Origin: Promethearchaeota archaeon
GTDB taxonomy: Archaea > Asgardarchaeota > Lokiarchaeia > Sigyniarchaeales > SOKP01
Direction of reading: 5' to 3'
Length of the DNA stretch: 64,000 bases
NCBI GenBank assembly: GCA_019058445.1
Contig: JAHPZA010000006.1
Span: forward strand, 1,132,943 to 1,196,942
The position numbers and the translations under genes are program-made. Of the stretch, positions 54,408 through 63,965 are shown piece by piece. Under the pieces are notes generated by a model. That model searched no databases, was not told the origin of the DNA, and saw only the letters and a program-made list of their open reading frames with translations. The first letter of the stretch is position 1; the number at the start of each line of letters is the position of its first letter.

Positions 54408-55551
54408 TGAGGCAAAGAGTTTCTTAAGGAAATGTTTAGAAATCTATAGTCCCTCTGGACAAGAAAAGAAATATTCAGAATTTATTGCAAATTACTTAAA
54501 AGAACATGGTTTTAACGTTTCTTTTGATAATATTGGAAATATTATTGCGGAAAAAGGATCTGGAACCCCTACATTACTATTAGTATCACATTTAGATACA
54601 ATACCAGGTGAAGTGCCGGTTATTGAGAAAGAGGGAAAATTATTTGGGAGAGGTGCTGTAGATTGTAAACCTTCTTTAGCGGCCATGGTATATTCTATTT
54701 CCAATTATAATTTTAATCAAATACCTTCGGGAACGATTATTTTTGCGGGTATAGTGAGAGAGGAGGATAGTCTAGTAGGTATCGAAAATTTTATAAAATC
54801 TGATATTCACCCGGATTGTGCAATTTTTGGGGAACCAACCAAATTCAATCAGATTTGTATTGGATATAAAGGAAGGATATGCATTGGATTTAGGATATTA
54901 ACAGAACCAGGTCATGTTGCCAGTTCCTGGCAATATGCTAATGCCATTGAAATTGGCTTAGAAGTGTGGAATGTTATAAAGGGAGTGTGTTGGCAGTTAA
55001 ATGAGATGTACTGTCCAAGAAATTCAGCACTAAAATATTTTAATCAGATTATTCCAAACTTAACCATAATTTCTGGGGGAAACTTAACAAATTCCATTCC
55101 ATCAGAATGTATCATTCAAGTGGATATAAGATTTCCTCCCTCAATTAAAACAGATCTTATTTTAAAAAATCTAAGGCAAAAGATTTTAGCTTTTAAGAAT
55201 GTTTATGAACATCAAGTAGAAAAACAAATTCAAATCCAGGAGAACATTTCAAGCCTCATTGAAGGATTTGAAGAAAAAGGGGATGAAGTAATAATAGGGG
55301 CGCTTAGATGGGCAATTTATAGGACAACCGGTAAAAAACCGAAACTTATAAAAAAAACAGGAACAACTTTTATCAATTTGATTGGATTGTCTTATAACAT
55401 TCCCTCTATTACATATGGTCCCGGAGATCCTAAATTAGAACACACAGATGACGAGTTTATAGATTTATCTGAATTTTTAAAATGTATTGAAGTCTATTCA
55501 AAATTTTATTCTAAGTTTTTTGTAATGTACAAAAAAAAGCATAAGGTTTAA
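54400..55551 (+). CDS. lysK: LysK-type [LysW]-lysine/ornithine hydrolase (M20 peptidase fold)
   Basis: Releases lysine or ornithine from the carrier protein. A 383-residue metallopeptidase of the M20 fold with Zn ligands in LVSHLDTIPG (His) and GRGAVDCKPS (Asp), the catalytic Glu pair in REEDS, and a late His in KLEHTDDEF. A typical dimerisation domain lies in the middle. Overlaps lysZ by 8 bases. LysW, LysY and LysJ are not in this window, so the carrier and the reductase/aminotransferase must lie elsewhere. A 10-bp stem-loop follows the stop. Confidence 0.92.
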   Translation: MNNEAKSFLRKCLEIYSPSGQEKKYSEFIANYLKEHGFNVSFDNIGNIIAEKGSGTPTLLLVSHLDTIPGEVPVIEKEGKLFGRGAVDCKPSLAAMVYSISNYNFNQIPSGTIIFAGIVREEDSLVGIENFIKSDIHPDCAIFGEPTKFNQICIGYKGRICIGFRILTEPGHVASSWQYANAIEIGLEVWNVIKGVCWQLNEMYCPRNSALKYFNQIIPNLTIISGGNLTNSIPSECIIQVDIRFPPSIKTDLILKNLRQKILAFKNVYEHQVEKQIQIQENISSLIEGFEEKGDEVIIGALRWAIYRTTGKKPKLIKKTGTTFINLIGLSYNIPSITYGPGDPKLEHTDDEFIDLSEFLKCIEVYSKFYSKFFVMYKKKHKV

Positions 55552-55580
55552 GCATAGATAAAGAAAAAAAAATATAAATT

Positions 55581-55603
55581 CTATTTTATCCAAGATAAAA
55601 TAG
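55581..55603. terminator. Perfect 10-bp stem-loop after lysK
   Basis: CTATTTTATC-CAA-GATAAAATAG is a perfect inverted repeat with a 3-base loop, followed by a G-run (GGGGGGTAGGG). It lies 29 bases after the lysK stop and 39 bases before the end of the convergent 787-residue gene, so it could end transcription from both sides. It may instead be a protein-binding site. Confidence 0.45.
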
Positions 55604-55641
55604 GGGGGTAGGGAAAATTAAAATTCGAGAATGATAGAACA

Positions 55642-58005
55642 TTAAAGCTTTTCTACATCTTTAATCAATATTTTTAATTTTAATTTTGAGGCCAGTTCAG
55701 CAAATTTAGCGAATTTGTCTTGTTTTACATTTACTACATTTTCTAGCGTTAAAATGTTTGAAAATTTTGCGCCATAATAGGTTTTAATTATCTCAGAAAA
55801 GTCATATCTTACATCTTTATTATTCTTGGATCGCAAAATGTTAGTAGATTCAAATTCATCTTTTCGAATTAAAAGAATTTCATTAGAATATTTAAAGAAT
55901 TGGGTATTTCTTAGTTGTTTTAAATCAAATATGATTGTGCTTCCAATTTTTCTTTCATTAAGGATTTCTTTAATATGATTATGTAATTCAGTTAAAAATT
56001 TCGATTTAAATTCCTTTAAATTTATTTTTTGATCTAATAATTTTTCTAATATTTTCGCATATGGAAGTTCTAATCCAACGGTTTCATTTTTTATATTAAG
56101 CAAAGTTAAGATTTGGTTTATTTTATTTTTAGGCTCGGACTTTAATTCTTTAAAAATATAATTTCTCTCTTTTTTTATAAAATCAAAGAGAAATCCTCGA
56201 AATTTTTTGATAAATTGTGAATAATTTGGAATGAATGTTTTATTTGGATTATTTGTCGCAATTTCATTCGCTTTAAAAGGACTCATTTCCTTATTTAAAA
56301 CAGCTTTTACAAGGGATAAGGGATAGTATCCCTCAACAAAACTCATACCTTTTGACACACTATTAATGGCATCTTCAAAAGAGCATTTAGTAATCACATT
56401 TACAGTCTTTATTATATTTCCTTCAATTTTTACGGGAGATTTCTGGCAATAGCATAAATCAAATGGCTTTAAATCGTGAAATAACGGGTTATTTTGGTCT
56501 GGTATGGAAATTTGAGAACCATACGCATTCACAATGCTCCCTTGTCTTGGTTTATTTGCTAAATCCCATTCAATTATAATGACATCATTAATATTCGAGT
56601 AATATTGATCAATATCATAATTATAATCAATATTCTCTCTTAATAGAGAGAATCCATCTATGGGATTGATTTCATAATCTTCAAGGTCGCCCCAAAATTG
56701 TTTTTTGTAGTAAAAAATATCGGGATGAGGACTAAGGTCATCAGAGAATAATTTTTTAATAATAAAGTAATTAATACCGATATCAGTGGATTTTATAGTG
56801 GATTCATTTATTCCGTAAAATCCAATTGATTTAGTTATGTACGCATACACGGGATTATTAAGATTATCATCTTCATGTCTTACAATATATGTATTTCTTT
56901 TTTTCCTAAATTCTCCCCGGGAGGGTATAATATTATATTTTTCCATCAATAGTTTGAGAAAAGCAAACTTCTTTAAATAAACCTTTTTTTCTAATTCCTT
57001 AATTTCTTCCTTATATCTTTTGTACTTATTATAAAATTTATCTTTAGAGATATGTATGATCTCAAATTGCTTTTTCATCAGTTTTAATTTGTCAATTACT
57101 GCAAAATTTTCAATTTCATCAAGAAAATATTGCAAAAATTCATTTTTAGAAGATGTGAGATTTTCAGGAGTAATCAACTCTTTATAGAGGGGATTAATTT
57201 CAGTGAATTTTTCCTCATTCTTCTTAATAAAATAAATAGCAAAATACTTTTCATTAAGATTAGAACTATTTACTAATTTTTGAAATTTCTTAAAAAATTT
57301 GTTAACAAACGAGAAATCTATATATTGAGAAATGATATCTAAAGCCTCAATTACACTTAATATATTAAAAAAGGAATAATCTCGTAATGAATTTAGAAAA
57401 TTCTTAAATCCCTCTTCGATATAATTAATAAATTGTAAAATGTAATCGTTTAAATCATTTTCAAACCCAGACTTTAAAAATTCAAAAAATTCAAGATAGA
57501 GATTGTGTTTAATTGCCCTATTTAAGTAATTTTCAATAATATTTTGGCATTCATATTGATTTATGATAGCTTTATTAAGATAACTTAATCCCTCAACACA
57601 ATTATTCGTTTCGAAACAATTATCTGCTAACAATAAAAAGTTTTTACTTTTCTTTTTAGAACCGAAATCTTCCGAAGTGAGCGAGTACCTTTCAAAATCT
57701 TTAATTATTTCTAATGCTATATGATTTTTAATTAAGAGTAAGAGCTTAATGAAATGGATACATATTTTTTTTTCTCTTTCAAAATGGATTAAAAAATTGG
57801 GACAATCGTGGAAAATCTCGGCCTTTTTTTGGTCAATTACGATATGAAATTCACGATCATTGTCTAAAATAATGGCATTGATCTTTATTGGATTTTCTTT
57901 CAAACGTATAATATTTACCTTATTGTTTGGGAAATTTTTAGATTTTGAATAGAGTTTATCGCCAAATTTTTCTATAAGCACATCTGATAGAGAAATTTTT
58001 ATCAT
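55642..58005 (-). CDS. Large protein with degenerate SWIM-like motif, function unknown
   Basis: A 787-residue Lys/Phe/Asn-rich protein. Residues 45-90 resemble a SWIM zinc finger that has lost one ligand: C68 with Asn at the next ligand position, then C82 and H84 in KICIHF, after beta strands ending in REFHIVID. A helical region follows (about 110-340; NCVEGLSYLNKAIINQ is TPR-like), and then mixed segments, with GSIVNAYGSQISIP and PFDLCYCQKSP near 510-550. No family recognised for the whole. The first 17 codons and about 110 bases upstream are duplicated at 60091-60243. It converges on lysK. Codon composition is as AT-rich as its neighbours. Confidence 0.75.
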   Translation of the reverse strand: MIKISLSDVLIEKFGDKLYSKSKNFPNNKVNIIRLKENPIKINAIILDNDREFHIVIDQKKAEIFHDCPNFLIHFEREKKICIHFIKLLLLIKNHIALEIIKDFERYSLTSEDFGSKKKSKNFLLLADNCFETNNCVEGLSYLNKAIINQYECQNIIENYLNRAIKHNLYLEFFEFLKSGFENDLNDYILQFINYIEEGFKNFLNSLRDYSFFNILSVIEALDIISQYIDFSFVNKFFKKFQKLVNSSNLNEKYFAIYFIKKNEEKFTEINPLYKELITPENLTSSKNEFLQYFLDEIENFAVIDKLKLMKKQFEIIHISKDKFYNKYKRYKEEIKELEKKVYLKKFAFLKLLMEKYNIIPSRGEFRKKRNTYIVRHEDDNLNNPVYAYITKSIGFYGINESTIKSTDIGINYFIIKKLFSDDLSPHPDIFYYKKQFWGDLEDYEINPIDGFSLLRENIDYNYDIDQYYSNINDVIIIEWDLANKPRQGSIVNAYGSQISIPDQNNPLFHDLKPFDLCYCQKSPVKIEGNIIKTVNVITKCSFEDAINSVSKGMSFVEGYYPLSLVKAVLNKEMSPFKANEIATNNPNKTFIPNYSQFIKKFRGFLFDFIKKERNYIFKELKSEPKNKINQILTLLNIKNETVGLELPYAKILEKLLDQKINLKEFKSKFLTELHNHIKEILNERKIGSTIIFDLKQLRNTQFFKYSNEILLIRKDEFESTNILRSKNNKDVRYDFSEIIKTYYGAKFSNILTLENVVNVKQDKFAKFAELASKLKLKILIKDVEKL

Positions 58006-58118
58006 ATTATTCTTAAAATCCTAAGTAAATTATATCTGAAATTTAATGAACAAATCAGTTAGAGTTTTATTCTGTTATTTTAGATAATTTTTAATAAAAT
58101 TAAATTTTTTTGTTAAAG
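57965..58118 (-). repeat. Direct repeat A: head and promoter of the 787-residue gene
   Basis: 154 bases covering the first codons and upstream region of the gene that starts at 58005. About 92% match, by eye, to 60091-60243 in the same orientation, 2126 bases away. Only a few substitutions and short indels separate the copies. Confidence 0.88.
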
Positions 58119-58255
58119 ATCAAAAAGTTCGAGGATTCTTGGCTTTTAAAACTCCAAAAAAGTCGATAAAGTCTGCAAAACTATACTACTTGATAAGATT
58201 AACATTTCCAAATCCAGTATAGATTATGAGATTATCATATTTTAAATCATATCAT

Positions 58256-59737
58256 CTATTTGGTCCCATTAAAGTATTTTCTAATTAAATGTTTTATTTT
58301 TAAATATGAATTAACGGAATAAAGAAATCGAATCGGATTCAAAATGAAAAAAATACCGCGTGATTTTATAATTCGCGGGAAAAATATTTTCCAATTTTTA
58401 AGATATGTATGTTCTTTAAAAGAATAATATAAGAGTTCAAACAATTTTCTCGATTCTAACTCATGAGTTTTGATTACGGGATTAAGTAAAGTATATTTAG
58501 ACCAATCTCTAGTGACTATAAGATCTTTTTCTTCTAATTCTTTTAAAATCTCGGTTCCTGGAAATGGAGTTAAAATACTGGAAACTAGTATATCTACATC
58601 AACTTTCTTCATAAATCTTATTTCTTTTATTATATCATCTTCAGAAGCGTTTAAATCATACCCGATTATCATACTTCCAAGTACAATTATATTATTATCG
58701 TGTAATATTTTAAGTGCTTTTAAGACCTTATTAAATGTTAATCCCTTTCTCATATCTTTTAGCGTTTCTTCACGAACGCTCTCAATTCCTATTAAAACAA
58801 TCCAAAATCCCGCTTCAGCCATTTTTTTTACCATTTGAGGAGATTTTACCACAGAATCTACTCTAATCTGAGCAAAAAAACTCAGATTATTTATTTGCTT
58901 AGTTCTTTTGCATTCAATTATTCTTTCGCATAGTAATTCAATTCTTTTGGTATTAGCGGTTAAATTGTCGTCCACAAATAATATATCAGTAATTTTTTTA
59001 TTTTGAGAAATCATTTTTAATTCATTAATTATTTTTTCAATTGGTCGAGGCCTCCATAATCTTTTGTTAAAATTAGGAGTACAGCAAAATTTACAGTTAT
59101 GAGGGCAACCTCTTGATGTCTCTACCGTTTCTACTCTCACAGTAAAAATTTTATATTTATTATTTTTTGTAAGATGTCTTGCGGGATACCTTATATTTTC
59201 AAAATCTTTAATTAGCTCTCTATCAGGATTATGTATAATTCTTCCATCGGATTTAAAAGAAATTCCTTTTACATTTTCGGGAGTTCCTTTTAGAATCAAT
59301 TCTCTAAATGTTAACTCTCCTTCACCCCTAACAACAATATCAACCTCATCAACTTTTAACGTTTCAACAGCTCTATATGAAGGATGCCGACCTCCAAATA
59401 CGACTATACAATTTGGATTATTTCTTTTTACTATTTTTGCAATATCATAACATGTATTAATTACTGCTGACACAAAAACAGTAATTCCTACGAGATCTGG
59501 ATTAATTTCTTTTATTTTTTTCTTTATTTGCTTATAACTTAAATTATTTACTTTTGTATCGAGAATTTCCACCTCAATATTTAAATCATTTAAATAACTG
59601 GCAATATAGGTTAAATTTAATGGTGGTAAATCCATAGGAGCAAAAAAATAATCTGTATTACCAAAGTGATAATTTGGCTTAACTAATAGGATTTTTCTCC
59701 ATCTGAGGTTTATTTTAGAAGGAATTTCAATGCTCAT
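58256..59737 (-). CDS. B12-binding-domain radical-SAM protein
   Basis: A 493-residue enzyme with an N-terminal Rossmann cobalamin-binding domain (about 15-150; ITVFVSAVINT and VVFGGRHPSYRAV). A radical-SAM barrel follows with C211, C215 and C218 in SRGCPHNCKFC (CX3CX2C), then the DDNLTANTKR and GYDLNASEDDI motifs. The DXHXXG cobalamin motif is not evident, so B12 may be bound base-off without a His or not at all. The family (BchE/YgiQ-like, class B) includes methylases, cyclases and other transferases; substrate unknown. The basic C-terminus (KIKHLIRKYFNGTK) could contact membrane. The gene lies alone between direct repeats A and B. Confidence 0.87.
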   Translation of the reverse strand: MSIEIPSKINLRWRKILLVKPNYHFGNTDYFFAPMDLPPLNLTYIASYLNDLNIEVEILDTKVNNLSYKQIKKKIKEINPDLVGITVFVSAVINTCYDIAKIVKRNNPNCIVVFGGRHPSYRAVETLKVDEVDIVVRGEGELTFRELILKGTPENVKGISFKSDGRIIHNPDRELIKDFENIRYPARHLTKNNKYKIFTVRVETVETSRGCPHNCKFCCTPNFNKRLWRPRPIEKIINELKMISQNKKITDILFVDDNLTANTKRIELLCERIIECKRTKQINNLSFFAQIRVDSVVKSPQMVKKMAEAGFWIVLIGIESVREETLKDMRKGLTFNKVLKALKILHDNNIIVLGSMIIGYDLNASEDDIIKEIRFMKKVDVDILVSSILTPFPGTEILKELEEKDLIVTRDWSKYTLLNPVIKTHELESRKLFELLYYSFKEHTYLKNWKIFFPRIIKSRGIFFILNPIRFLYSVNSYLKIKHLIRKYFNGTK

Positions 59738-60023
59738 TTTAATATCTCAATCCTATTTTTAAAATTATTAAAATTTTCCTTTCGTTAAAAAATCCAAATA
59801 CTTTAAGCGGATTATTATTATCCTTAAAATTTTTTCATCTATTCCGTTAATTGAAAAATGTTGTATAATATCTCATATTAATCTTCTTCTTTCCTTGCTC
59901 TTAATATTTTAACACATGACTTTTGATTCTAGCTATAATATGGAATAATTTTTGAATTTCTGGGGAGATTCCTCATTTTTTAGTATTTGAGGGTTAATAA
60001 ATGAAAAAATAATATATAAATAT

Positions 60024-60131
60024 TTAAATTTTTACTTTTCCATAAGCGAAAATTATCCCCTTTTTTTGCTTATTGAGCAATTTTTCTCTGAATTTTTCTA
60101 TAAGCACATTTGATAGAGAAATTTTTATCAT
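60024..60131 (-). pseudogene. Truncated copy of the 787-residue gene's start
   Basis: A 35-codon ORF from ATG 60131 begins MIKISLSNVLIEKF, matching MIKISLSDVLIEKF of the gene at 58005. It then diverges into unrelated Lys-rich sequence and ends at TAA 60024. The upstream 110 bases also match. The join to unrelated DNA marks one edge of an old insertion or deletion. Confidence 0.75.
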
Positions 60132-60243
60132 ATTATTCTTAAAATGCTAAGTAAATTTTATCTGAAATTTAATGAACATATCAGTCAGAGTTTTATTCTG
60201 TTATTTTAGTAAGTTTTTAATAAATTAAATTTTTTTGTTAAAG
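60091..60243 (-). repeat. Direct repeat B: second copy of the gene head
   Basis: The mate of 57965-58118, in the same orientation. Together the two copies enclose the radical-SAM gene 58256-59737. Confidence 0.88.
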
Positions 60244-60382
60244 TTCTATAAGTCTAGGGATGAATTTTTATAAAGATTGCATAAGAGTTATGCAGAGAGC
60301 AATATGAAAATTTATACCTATAGCCAAGAAGCTTAAAATAGTAATTATATATTAAGCAAGAAATAGAATAATAACCTTGAGG

Positions 60383-62875
60383 TTAAAGTTTTGAATTAAT
60401 TATTTCAGAGATTAAATCAGGAAATTCTTCCCAATCTTTTAAAGTTAATAGCTGCCCACCTGCGATTTTCACAATTTTTTTGGCATCTTCAGTATTAAAG
60501 GAAGTTTCTGGTACTACTAGCACAAAATCAACGCCCATGGAGCGGAAAATTCTTAATTCTTCCATTGCCTGTTTAAGATCGTAGATTTCAGCATCAGTGA
60601 ATAACACATTTAATTTTTCACGAGCACTAGATTTTTCTTTAAATTGACGTCTTGCCCATTCAAGCGCTTTTTGAACCCTCGTACCTCCCCTTGCGGTGAT
60701 TGATAAGAGTTCATCAGCTAATTCTTCTAATTCTTTATCATCACCAAGTTCTTTTAGCACATGAGTGTCCGATTCAAAAAATGTGATACCAAGCTCATCT
60801 TTTTTTAGTCCATAGACTAGCATTGTTGTCGAGATGGCCATTGATGCTAATTTTTCTCCCGTCATACTCCCAGATATGTCTAATTCAAGGCATACGCTTC
60901 TTAATCCTTTTGCTGTTTCAAACACAAAAAAATCATCATAATTAATGTGTTCTAATTTCTTCCCTTTTTCGAGGATATTATTTATGGTCTCTTCAAGATC
61001 AACATTTTCAAAATCATCGCCGATTGCAAAAGGTCTTACAACATTTATAGGAATGGGGCCTGATACAGTGCTTCCAAGATGCGCCCGGGAGTAATAAATC
61101 CCAAGTTCAATAAGCATTTTCTTTGCCAATTCTTTAACTTTTTCCTTAGCTACAGGCGGTAAACTTTTTCTGTGGGTAAACCATTGTTTTAGTAAATTTT
61201 CACCACTTCCGGCCCCTAGACACTGGATTAATTTATTTTGACCCTCCTCCCCTCCGATAAACTGAGCACTTTTTAGGGCATCTTCCAAATTAAAATGACC
61301 GAGAGCACCCAAAGCATCCCTATTGTCAGAAGCCAAGGCACTAGAGATTAGTTCTTTCATCCGATCTTTATTAATTTGGTTTTTTATTTGATTCATTAAA
61401 TTACTTAACCGCTCAAAGTCGCCCATATTTTTATCAATCAATTTTTTTAATAATTGATAATCCGGCTCTATTAATTCAAAGATCTCTTCATCGCTCATTC
61501 CGATGTCTTTTCCAACTTGCTTTATATCTTCTGCATCCGGATTCAAGCCAATATTTCTTAAAAATTCAACAGTATTTTTCAATTCGTTTGCGTTTTCACA
61601 TGATTCTAGAGATTTTTTAATTATATCAGGAAGGTGTTGTTCTAGCTTCTGGCTACAATGCATATTGGCGCAAGAATTGGAGAGCTGTTGTAATTGATGA
61701 GCTAAAGATTTGAATTCTTCAAATTTTCTTTTTTTGCTCATCGCGTCTTGAATCGCGTTTTCAAGCGCCTGATTTAAAAGGTTATTCCATGATTTATTAG
61801 CGAGAGCATTTTTTGTTAAATTTTCAAGTGAAAGATTCATAGGAGAGTTTTGAGAGAGTTGATCGTATTTATCAAGTAATTGAGCTCTTAAATCGGTGCC
61901 AAAATATTGATCTAATGAATTTGTTAGATTATAATTATGGTCAAATGAAGATTGTTGAAGGGACTGATTTAGAACTTTTTCTGGATCGAATTTTGGAGTT
62001 TCTCCTAAATTTTTTGCGGCTTGGAATAATTGATCAAGGTTATTAATTTGATTTTGAAGTTGGTCTTTCATATGCTGCATTTGGTCTTTTGAAATAGCAT
62101 TGGTTTCGTTTAAATATTTTAATGTTTGGATTAAATCTTCAAAGTTATTTGAGTTCATTAAATTATTCAAGTCTTCAGTGATATCTTGATTATTAAGTGC
62201 TTTACTAGTGATTTGTTCCCAGGCCCGTTTTGACTGTTCTTGAATTAATTCATTTAGATCTAAAGCTTCAGCAGCTTTTAAGTCTTCAGGGTCAAGAGAA
62301 TTAATCTGTTGTTCTAATCTTTTTTTAGCTTCATTAAGCAGTTCCTCTAAAGACGATAATTTTTCTTTATATAATTCTGCGTCATCTGAAAAGAAATTTA
62401 AAGCGGATTTATATGGATCTTCTTCCCTATTCTGATTCAGTTCTTCCATGAATTGCTCCATTTTCTGAAGAAAATCCGTATCTATAGATTTAGACATTTC
62501 AATTTCATCTATTAATTCTTGGAATTCATCTAACGAAGATTTTTCTTCAGGAGTTAAAAAATCATCTTCCAAATTGTCGGCATTAAAATCTTCTTGAAAG
62601 AATGAGGTAACTAAATCTTTTTTATAATTAGGAAATAAAATTTCAAATGCAATTTTTTTAGCGATATCTTGATTTCCGGGATAAGAAGTCACAGTACTCA
62701 CTTCGATAAAATCATTAGGAGTAATCGCCCCCTTTCGATAATAGCGTGCCACGATTAACCTGGGAATTGACATAACTTGCCGTGATGAGGGAATTTGGAC
62801 AATATCTGGATGGTTTCTCATCCTTCTTATGAATTCTACACTATATTCACATGGATTTTCTGGAAATACCCCCAT
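60383..62875 (-). CDS. VWA-domain protein, partner of the second MoxR ATPase
   Basis: An 830-residue protein with a long, mostly helical and acidic Asn/Gln/Glu-rich central part (about 100-540, rich in LNQ and NLEDL segments) and a C-terminal VWA domain. The MIDAS motif is DISGSMTG at about 665-672, followed by Thr in ARGGTRV and Asp in LFTDAEIYD. The N-terminus (EFIRRMRNHPDIVQIPSSRQ, RYYRKGAITPNDFIEV) resembles the helical region seen in MoxR-linked CoxE/ViaA-like VWA proteins. The MoxR gene ends 24 bases upstream, so the pair should form an ATPase-VWA remodelling complex; client unknown. No signal peptide or membrane segment is seen, so it is cytoplasmic. Confidence 0.88.
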   Translation of the reverse strand: MGVFPENPCEYSVEFIRRMRNHPDIVQIPSSRQVMSIPRLIVARYYRKGAITPNDFIEVSTVTSYPGNQDIAKKIAFEILFPNYKKDLVTSFFQEDFNADNLEDDFLTPEEKSSLDEFQELIDEIEMSKSIDTDFLQKMEQFMEELNQNREEDPYKSALNFFSDDAELYKEKLSSLEELLNEAKKRLEQQINSLDPEDLKAAEALDLNELIQEQSKRAWEQITSKALNNQDITEDLNNLMNSNNFEDLIQTLKYLNETNAISKDQMQHMKDQLQNQINNLDQLFQAAKNLGETPKFDPEKVLNQSLQQSSFDHNYNLTNSLDQYFGTDLRAQLLDKYDQLSQNSPMNLSLENLTKNALANKSWNNLLNQALENAIQDAMSKKRKFEEFKSLAHQLQQLSNSCANMHCSQKLEQHLPDIIKKSLESCENANELKNTVEFLRNIGLNPDAEDIKQVGKDIGMSDEEIFELIEPDYQLLKKLIDKNMGDFERLSNLMNQIKNQINKDRMKELISSALASDNRDALGALGHFNLEDALKSAQFIGGEEGQNKLIQCLGAGSGENLLKQWFTHRKSLPPVAKEKVKELAKKMLIELGIYYSRAHLGSTVSGPIPINVVRPFAIGDDFENVDLEETINNILEKGKKLEHINYDDFFVFETAKGLRSVCLELDISGSMTGEKLASMAISTTMLVYGLKKDELGITFFESDTHVLKELGDDKELEELADELLSITARGGTRVQKALEWARRQFKEKSSAREKLNVLFTDAEIYDLKQAMEELRIFRSMGVDFVLVVPETSFNTEDAKKIVKIAGGQLLTLKDWEEFPDLISEIINSKL

Positions 62876-62899
62876 GATAATATATTCCCTCCGAAACTA

Positions 62900-63862
62900 T
62901 TATCCTCCTAAAGTTTTATTGATAATATTGTCTAAAATATGCTCAACTTTTATTCCAGGTTTGGGTTTTATACTACCTAATAACACATGTCTTGATATGT
63001 CAGATAAATACTCATAAACAGATTTTTTTTCTTTAATCTCTCCTTTTTCTTCAAGAAATCTTTTCCTACCTAATAGTTTAGCAATGGCTATACCAGCTCT
63101 AATAGAAGCGGGTACTTCAATATCAATTTTATTTTTTCGTGTTTCATTAATAATTGAATATATTAATTCAAGTTCGGATTCTTCAATCATAAAGTGTTCA
63201 GGAAGATTAATACGGATTATATCCAATTCCGTAGATTTTTCTGGGTAAGTTAATTTAATCCATACCTTGATTCTATCTTTTAAAGCTTCAGATAATCTAT
63301 GTGTCCCCGATAATTCCTCTGGATTCATAGCGCAGATAAAAAAGAAATCTTGAGCAGCTTTTATCCTCCCTATGTGAGGAATACCGATGGATGCCTCTTC
63401 TAAAGGTTCTAGCAATGTATTTTGAGAATATTCCGTTGCTCTATTAATTTCGTTAGCTAGAAATGTGCCTCCCTCTAACATCGCTCTTAATAATGGTCCG
63501 GGGCTAAATGCTTCCAATATGAATCCATATTTTAGTGTGAGAGCAGGATCAAACGATCCCATGAAATTTGCCGGTCTAATGGATTCATCCATAGTCAACC
63601 AGTAAAAACTCGCATCTTTATTTTCTTTTGCTCTTAAACTAGCAAAATAACGGCAAAGTATTGTCTTCCCTACACCTGGTGGACCTACAAGAGCAGGAAA
63701 CAATCCAGTTGCTTCAGCATCTCTCAATAATTCTAAAGCTTTGCCATATTGCCCAGATAAAACAATTTTAATTTCCTCTTCTGTAGCGTCCTTAATCAAT
63801 TGTTTATTAAATAAATCTCGGAATTTTTGGTCACTAGAACTCTTACTTGTAATATTTTCCAT
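62900..63862 (-). CDS. MoxR-type AAA+ ATPase (second, VWA-linked)
   Basis: A 320-residue AAA+ ATPase with Walker A GPPGVGKT (60-67), Walker B in TFLANEINRATEYSQN, sensor 1 CAMNPEE, and an Arg-finger region in SEALKDRIKVWIKL. A lid domain ends the chain. The wording differs clearly from the MoxR at 18918-19895, so it is another subfamily, nearer to the RavA/CoxD-like groups that pair with VWA proteins. The downstream VWA gene supports this. The start is ATG at 63862. It would couple ATP hydrolysis to metal-cofactor insertion or complex assembly; which one cannot be judged here. Confidence 0.93.
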   Translation of the reverse strand: MENITSKSSSDQKFRDLFNKQLIKDATEEEIKIVLSGQYGKALELLRDAEATGLFPALVGPPGVGKTILCRYFASLRAKENKDASFYWLTMDESIRPANFMGSFDPALTLKYGFILEAFSPGPLLRAMLEGGTFLANEINRATEYSQNTLLEPLEEASIGIPHIGRIKAAQDFFFICAMNPEELSGTHRLSEALKDRIKVWIKLTYPEKSTELDIIRINLPEHFMIEESELELIYSIINETRKNKIDIEVPASIRAGIAIAKLLGRKRFLEEKGEIKEKKSVYEYLSDISRHVLLGSIKPKPGIKVEHILDNIINKTLGG

Positions 63863-63965
63863 TTTTTGTATGAGAATTTAATATTTACTTTAAGATTTAA
63901 AATTAAATATTACTTAAATTTTTAAACTTAATATTTTAAAGGATATAATATAAAAAACACTCTTT

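Larger units (their letters stand above)
59738..60382. other. Intergenic region with the duplicated gene head
   Basis: 645 AT-rich bases. 60091-60243 is repeat B and carries a dead copy of the start of the 787-residue gene (60024-60131). 59738-60023 has TATA-like stretches (for example AATATATAAATATTTAAAT near 60010) but no recognised gene. 60244-60382 shows no clear ORF or structure. No RNA gene recognised. Confidence 0.5.

Noticed and set aside
55604..55614. G-run (GGGGGGTAGGG) as a possible G-quadruplex
   Set aside because: Only two to three G tracts, not four of equal size; more likely incidental next to the stem-loop.
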